DNA of 64,000 nt from Xanthoparmelia taractica (taxonomy: Eukaryota > Ascomycota > Lecanoromycetes > Lecanorales > Parmeliaceae): the NCBI GenBank assembly GCA_033085395.1, contig JANQBS010000090.1, positions 1 through 64,000 of the forward strand. The letters are read 5' to 3'. A program made the position numbers and the translations under genes. This document shows positions 58,593-64,000 of the stretch, piece by piece (position 1 is the first letter of the stretch; each line of letters begins with the position of its first letter). Below the pieces are notes generated by a model. That model searched no databases, was not told where the DNA came from, and was given only the letters and a program-made list of their open reading frames with translations.

Positions 58593-60410
58593 GACGATGA
58601 GGTTTTTGGTGTTGAAGTAATTGTGGGGTCCGATGATGCTATAAAAGAAGGACTAGCAGAAGATATCAGCGAACCTGCGCTGGGATATAGTAATGACCAG
58701 AGAGAGACAAAGATGATAGTGGGTTGGTAATGAACGTTTGGTGTTGCTGGCGAAAGGAAAGGTAACAAAGAAAGGTAACAAAAAAAGACTTGGCCACTGC
58801 AAGAAGTGAAAGGATTATAGAACAAAGTCAAAGTGGTCTTCTAGGTAGGGCTCTATGAGCAATACTAATAGTGAATGTGTCTTCGAAACAATGAATAGCA
58901 TGAAGGGGGGATACGTCCTATTGGAGGCAAATGCATCGGTCAAAAGGATGAAACAGCTTACAGGTGAAGGGGACTTTGGGCTTGCGTTTGCCGCGCGTTG
59001 GTACGAGGGGTGGTGATTCGATACGAGGGCTTCTGCATCTTCCCCTTTCTTCCTTGTGCCCTGCCCGAATATATATTCATCGCCATCCCCACCATGGCCT
59101 TCCGGATCCTCATAGTTAATGACGAGACGCTGGCCGCGCAGATGGCCATGCGCGTCACATTCAAAGACATGATGAGGGTCAGGAGATGGTCGGGGTAAGA
59201 ATGAATCAGTCATATGTTGAGGCTATGTGTTCAGGAATGGAGGTTGAGGTGAATAATAACCGGCCCTAGTGGTCAGAAGCTTGCGCCGCTTCGTGCCCTC
59301 TCACCCGGCGGTAGGCTGGGAGTAGAAGCTCGAAAGGGCGCTGTGACCATCGGATTTGCTCTGATCTACTTGCTATGAGACTTTAACGTAAGTATATTGG
59401 GAGCCAGGGGATGATGAATCCTGGCAGATGCCCTTAGCAAGCACCGAGCTTTGACAGCCCCGGCAATTGATGGACAGTCAGTCAAATGAAGGTGAATGCT
59501 CATTTCCGAAACACGCAGAGCAATGCATAGAAAAGAGGCGCGTGCTTCAAAACGTTGGAGAATGAATGGCTGGCAAAGAAATGAAACAGACTTGGGATGG
59601 AGTATCAGTCTGGTTGAAAGAATTCGCATGTGGTCCATCTGAGTGGCTGGGTGAACTTGTCTGAAGCGCCGGCAGTTGCCCGCGCTAGAAGGGAACTAGA
59701 TTACTAATGTACACCACGCCTCAGGCGGTCGTCAGTCGTCACTATCAGCTTCCTTTTATCTTGCTTATCCTATCTCCAACTTCCAATCTTGACCTTCACT
59801 TTTTGCCCATCTCCCTCGGTCTATCAGATTAAAAGGAATATGGTCATAGATGATGACGTCCTTTACCTGTCTTCTAAAGAATTCACCATCCACACCGACT
59901 TGTTTCACATCATGTACATCATCATCCTCATCCTCATGCATAGCCGGAGAGAAAAAAAGCGAAGTCATTCCCTATGGGCGCATGATTCGTCTGGTCGTTC
60001 AAGCATAGTCCTGGTGGTGCTGGATTCCATTATCTGATCCTGGTCCGGATAGGATAGATAAAACAATAAGTCCACCAGAGCCGAACAAATAATTTACCCT
60101 AGATTCCTTGGCAGAACTTCCCCACCCACGCGGATGCGCGGGATGACTTGCACGGACCCCTGGAGATTTGAATCATGGGTACACACTTTATACAAGTACA
60201 TAGTAAGTAGATAACTGCTGAGCATGCTAATTCGTCGCTTCAAAAGAGATTGTGACCAGCGCTCCTTTGCTGCATCAAATCACTGCCGCTGGTCCGCTAC
60301 CTTGCATCGACTTCTCTTTCCTTTTATTAACAGACAACCTCTCGGTAGACTTGATGTTCCACGGCTCAACGGTATCCCCCCCCTACAAGAAAGCTGCTCC
60401 CTGCTGGCAT
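58593..60410. other. Intergenic, no gene recognised
   Basis: Promoter of the GH55 gene on the left, 3' flank of the aminotransferase on the right. No supported frame or repeat seen. Confidence 0.5.
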
Positions 60411-61853
60411 TCATTCCCTTTGCATATTGCGGATCACCTGTGCAAGACGCTGGATACCCTCGGCTAACATTGCCTCCTCTTCCCACGAAAAACATACCCT
60501 GACCTTCCTTTCAAGGTCTACTGCCTCTTCATCGCCATAGACCGCAAACATAGGCCCAGGCGCTATGATGAGATTCTCTTCTTCTTGTGCACGCGCTGCA
60601 ACTTCTTCGGCTTGCAGGGGGGCAGGCAGCGAAAGCCAGATGAAGTACCCACCCACCATGTCACGGCTTCTCTGAGGTAGCGTCACTCCCAACGGCAGTA
60701 AATGTGCTTCAATAGCCGACATCATGCTTTGGTATCGCTGGGCATACGCAGGCTGTAAAGTTCGGAAGATATGTCGCTGCAGCTCGCCTGACTCAACGAG
60801 GTTTGACATGAAAGTGGAGGTCAGCTGTGAGGGGGCCCCACCGGACCTCGAAGATCCACTGCCACTTAAGTGAACATGGGTCAGCAATTACTGCCACTGC
60901 AAAGCTTACACTTGTGAATTTCCCCAAGCAAACTTCTTAGTACCCTCCAGCCAGCCTGTTCGACACCCGGGTCCTGCTATCTTACTGAAGCTGCCATTGC
61001 TGACTGCATTTCCGAATCCGTCAGAGCCCTCCCTTTCAGCACCGCCGTCCAGTGTCCGATCGATGTCGACAAGGCGAGGTGGAATACGGGCACACTCTTT
61101 ACTAGCTTGAGCGGTAGTTTCGTTCGTGGGCCATTGTAGCATATCGTAGACATCATCCGTGATAATACAAGCATCGTACTCGCGGGCTACTTGAACGAGC
61201 TCCTGACGGCGTTGGAGGCTCATGGTCTTGGAAGATGGGTTGCTGAACGTGGGAACGGCATATATGAGGTGCCGGTAGATCTTGCTCCATGGTCGTGTAG
61301 GTTTGAGAGTCTGGGGAAGACGACCTCAGCAGTGTTGCGCCGCGCTTCTTTGCCTGGGCCCTACCGGCTGTGTATTGCCCTCTGCCTGCGCCGTCCTCTC
61401 ACTCTGGTGCAACGCTTTTCTCAGGTATTCAATGTCAACCCCCTCTTCATCTTCGGGCACCGAGCGCAGTCGACCGTGGAAGCCGTTGTCCTCAAAGATT
61501 CGACAAGCGTGGAAGTAGGTTGGGGACACCATCCACACATTCCTCGTAAAAAGCGGGTCTGCAAAGACTTGGAGAATGCATGCTAAGTTCTGACTCGCCC
61601 CGCCAGTAATGCATATTCGCTCGGCCAGTACCTGACCAGGTGGTTGGTAAAATTGCGTGAGCCAATGGGCAATGTTTTCTCTCAGCGGCTCGTATCCGGG
61701 ATCTGGTCCGTATAGGAGGCCTGGATTAGAAATGTCAGCGTTGGAGAGAGCAACGGAGGAAGCGTTTCTGATCTGGGCCGTAGGCAAGAGGGCTGTGTTC
61801 GGCCACCCCTTCAGCAGGTCTATAAGCGCCAACGCTCTGGAATGGCCATTCAT
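60411..61853 (-). CDS. PLP-dependent class I/II aminotransferase (YER152C-like)
   Basis: Three exons (61853-61365, 61310-60910, 60864-60411) give 447 aa; introns are 54 and 45 nt. The first removes an in-frame TGA. The N-terminus (LLKGWPNTALLPT, LLYGPDPGYEPLRENIA, ITGGASQNLACI) matches the fungal branch that includes the yeast YER152C product. PLP-site residues are in place: Asn187 in TFSNPS, Asp215 and Tyr218 in TDDVYD, Lys273 in the SFSK motif that forms the Schiff base, and Arg280. A C-terminal VRVCFSW carries the carboxylate-binding arginine. Cytosolic transamination of an amino or 2-aminoadipate-like substrate is expected; the substrate cannot be fixed from sequence. Confidence 0.9.
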
Positions 61854-63050
61854 CTCAGATGTTGGGCGTGAGTCAGATTCTTATATTGAGGTGTGCCTGA
61901 AAGGTGACTGGTGAAAATTACTTTACCAAGTACCTTACTGGTGTTACGGTAGATGGATGACTAACAAGCCGCCAAGGTCACCACTTATAGCTGCATAATG
62001 GTACGGGTGGCTTGTCAGACCAAGTTTTTTCATGTCACCTCGTTATCAATCTCTCGCTCTCGCCGACATGCCAGCCTTTGCCTTTTATTACGTTCGATTA
62101 GTGACGTAGCTGGTAGCCTGGTATTATGATTACCTTACGGCGGTGTCGATCATTGCGGCGCGTTAGAGAAGGATGTAGACGAAGGAGAAGATAGAGCCAC
62201 CAGAGCCGACAACCGACACTTCTTGCGAGAACGATGCCTGGCATTTCTATCCTCCTGCTCCCATTCCTTTCACTTTCATCTGTCTGCAAATGGCTGTTCG
62301 ACTGTCTATCGGTTCCTTTCTTTATTTTTTCTTCAGATCGCAGTAAAGAGATGCATATGAATATTACCAAGTTGGATTGCTTGTTCCTGGTTTTATTTGG
62401 GAAAATCACTTCAGCTCCTCATTTTCATATGGTGTTTTCCAGCGTAAATTTACTCTGTGTTTCATCGACACATTACTCCGTCCCTAAGGACAAGGCTCTA
62501 TTATGCCCACGTTTTACACCGATTTTCAAATCGCTATCCCCCACCAGTGAGTCAGCCCAATCTCATGGGCCATGATTCGCCAAGACCTCGAGTCAGATCG
62601 TGCCTGTCAGCCTGCACGACTGCACGGCGTGGATCTCTTATTGACATCAGCCACCCACAAATGTGAGTCTTCTCGGGCCAGACAAGCCCAAATTGTCACG
62701 AAAGAGAGTAAGCCTGACGTACTTCCCGAGGAACTTGATAACGGGTGCAGGCCATGCCTGTGTCAGTGCGTTCGAACATTGAAACCCGGCGAATGGCAAT
62801 CCCTTACAAGCACATGCGATTGAGCCATACATAAGGTTTCACCGACGCCTGATGTCAGGCTTGCGAATGGGAACACCGAAGGATTTTTAACCATCCACCC
62901 CTGAGATACGTACCCGTCAATTCGGGAATCCCTATAGTTATCGACAGCATATCAAAGTCTCAGAGTCTGCCTTACGAAAGCATTCGGGTTGCGGAGCCCG
63001 GAGATATATAGCTCGCATAATACGGGAATGGCTGAAAATGTAAATATAGT

Positions 63051-63186
63051 AGAATACAAACACAAGGTAGGTTAAGTGTTCTCTATTTATGATTCCAAAT
63101 CTTAGTGTATCGATATCCAGAATACAGGCACAAAGTAGGGTGAGTATACTCTCTGTTTGATTCCAAATCTTAGTATATCAATGACC
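63051..63186. repeat. 68-bp imperfect tandem duplication
   Basis: AGAATACA...CACAA.GTAGG begins at 63051 and again at 63119, and both copies contain GATTCCAAATCTTAGT. The duplication lies 150-290 bp upstream of the ferric-reductase-like start codon. Confidence 0.85.
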
Positions 63187-63244
63187 AAACACATATAACA
63201 GAGCTTGCTTATAAGCGAGTTTGGTCATTTTATACTCTGTTATA
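63180..63244. repeat. Interleaved inverted repeats upstream of the ferric-reductase-like gene
   Basis: AATGACCAAAC (63180-63190) pairs with GTTTGGTCATT (63219-63229); TATAACAGAG (63194-63203) pairs with CTCTGTTATA (63235-63244). Between them lies the palindrome GCTTATAAGC. Order is A-B-A'-B'. It could be a regulatory site or a transposon scar. Confidence 0.8.
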
Positions 63245-63339
63245 ACGTCGCCTACCCCCAAACCTAAACACTTTTACCTCGAAGAGCCAAGTAGTCGCGC
63301 ACATCTAGCCATTCTTTGTATTTTAGGTACTAACAAACA

Positions 63340-64000
63340 ATGTCTCCCAGAGTAACAGGGCTGTCCTTATGGACCAGCCTTCGAAGATGGACCTCCGTCT
63401 CAATCAAAACGATCACACCGAGGACTTGCTTATGGCCATTGACTGGAACTCTCATTGCTTCATTTGCTCTATCTCTCGGTCTCACCTTTCGATCCCATCG
63501 CCACTGCTATGCAGGAACTTGCGGGGAATGGCTATTTCCGCTCCAAGCACGACTTCACATCGTCGTTTGGTACTGCTGGCTCTCCCTCTCCGTCACATTC
63601 CTGGCCCTGAGAGCCTTCCTTCCCCATATACGGCGCAGCCTCCATAAACAACTTTACACTGACCAATTACCCATCATCCGAAAATCCTTAACAGTTGGCG
63701 GGGTGCTAGTCGTTCTTTGGGTCTTGAGTCTGTACGGCATTCTCCTTGCGCTATGGTGGCTGCGTTTGCGAGGGTATTTCGTGACCAGAGGGGAAGAGGG
63801 TGGAATATTGAATGGAAATAAGCGTGTGGCCGCTGTGGCCTTGACAGGCCAGTACGACTTCCCTAGCCCAAAATTTCCTTCGAGATACCCTGGAATTTCT
63901 GAGCTGTGTTTTGGGACTCCCGTAGTTCCGACACGTTTCATTATCCTGGTTCCCGGTCAGAAAGAGTGTTTGCTGACTGGAGGATTCTCACAGCGTCTGC
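63340..64000 (+). CDS. Ferric-reductase-like transmembrane protein, 5' part (cut by window end)
   Basis: ATG at 63340 in a good context (AACAAATGTC). Exon 1 (63340-63851) encodes a first membrane helix (LTGTLIASFALSLGL), an HCYAGTCGEW segment, more hydrophobic segments (HIVVWYCWLSLSVTFLAL, GGVLVVLWVLSLYGILLALW) and ends VAAVALTG. A 142-nt intron (63852-63993; GTACGA donor, CTGAC branch, CACAG acceptor) then joins CA to CGTCTGC, giving TGHVC, as fungal ferric-chelate reductases have before the heme helices. Only two codons of exon 2 are inside the window. The unspliced frame is also open to the end, so the intron rests on family fit. The heme, FAD and NAD(P)H domains lie beyond. Expected role: cell-surface reduction of iron for uptake. 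Confidence 0.68.
   Translation, partial: MSPRVTGLSLWTSLRRWTSVSIKTITPRTCLWPLTGTLIASFALSLGLTFRSHRHCYAGTCGEWLFPLQARLHIVVWYCWLSLSVTFLALRAFLPHIRRSLHKQLYTDQLPIIRKSLTVGGVLVVLWVLSLYGILLALWWLRLRGYFVTRGEEGGILNGNKRVAAVALTGQYDFPSPKFPSRYPGISELCFGTPVVPTRFIILVPGQKECLLTGGFSQRL

Larger units (their letters stand above)
61854..63339. other. Intergenic, no gene recognised
   Basis: Divergent region between the aminotransferase and the ferric-reductase-like gene. No coding signal; the repeats near 63051-63244 are listed separately. Confidence 0.5.

Noticed and set aside
61326..61328. In-frame TGA in the aminotransferase, considered as recoding or a broken gene
   Set aside because: A 54-nt intron (61311-61364) with GTAGGG donor and CCCCAG acceptor removes it and restores the expected family sequence.
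1..64000. CRISPR arrays, bacterial operons, rRNA and tRNA genes
   Set aside because: Gene structure is eukaryotic; no regular repeat-spacer array was seen and no convincing cloverleaf or rRNA block was found by eye. A tRNA scan could still find one.

Overview
The window looks like a piece of nuclear genome from a filamentous ascomycete (Pezizomycotina). Most introns are 45-63 nt with GT...AG ends and CTGAC/CTAAC-like branch sites. Gene families typical of that group are present: STAND-type N-terminal domains, ankyrin repeats, F-box, DUF7730-like, NmrA, GH55, Zn2Cys6 remnants. Intergenic DNA is long and rich in small microsatellites. A Leotiomycete is my best guess, but that is inference only. 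No rRNA, tRNA, CRISPR array or complete transposon was recognised.

Layout. 0-4 kb: two broken genes lie back to back, a minus-strand NAD-dependent epimerase remnant and a plus-strand AIG1-like GTPase missing its core. 4-5 kb: microsatellites. 5.3-7.2 kb: a complete five-exon sugar transporter. 11.5-12.8 kb: a cytochrome P450 remnant and an intact three-exon small secreted six-cysteine protein. 14.6-18.5 kb: a 1320-aa ankyrin protein with a STAND-type N-terminus. 19 kb: a Zn2Cys6 regulator remnant. 20.8-22.8 kb: a secreted type-B carboxylesterase. 25-27.3 kb: a SAP-motif protein with a tandemly duplicated cysteine half-finger. 27.7-31 kb: a RapZ-C-like protein and an NmrA-like protein. 32-37 kb: a STAND-N-like protein, an orphan gene and a DUF7730-like gene. 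39-54 kb: three paralogous C2H2 genes, with nop1 (fibrillarin) and rpl17 (divergent housekeeping pair), a 1348-aa F-box protein and a dead MFS transporter between them. 56-64 kb: a GH55 beta-1,3-glucanase, a YER152C-like aminotransferase and the start of a ferric-reductase-like gene cut by the window end.

Functionally the window mixes core ribosome biogenesis (nop1, rpl17), nutrient acquisition and secretion (sugar transporter, carboxylesterase, GH55, ferric reductase, secreted cysteine protein) and lineage-specific genes. At least five decayed genes mark it as partly unstable accessory DNA. The most unusual signals are the C2H2 trio with a shared first intron of only 31-34 nt, and the SAP gene in which an exon-intron-exon block encoding half of a Zn2Cys6-like motif is duplicated, with one copy having lost two cysteines. 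All coding models were spliced by hand and checked for frame; none has transcript support here.
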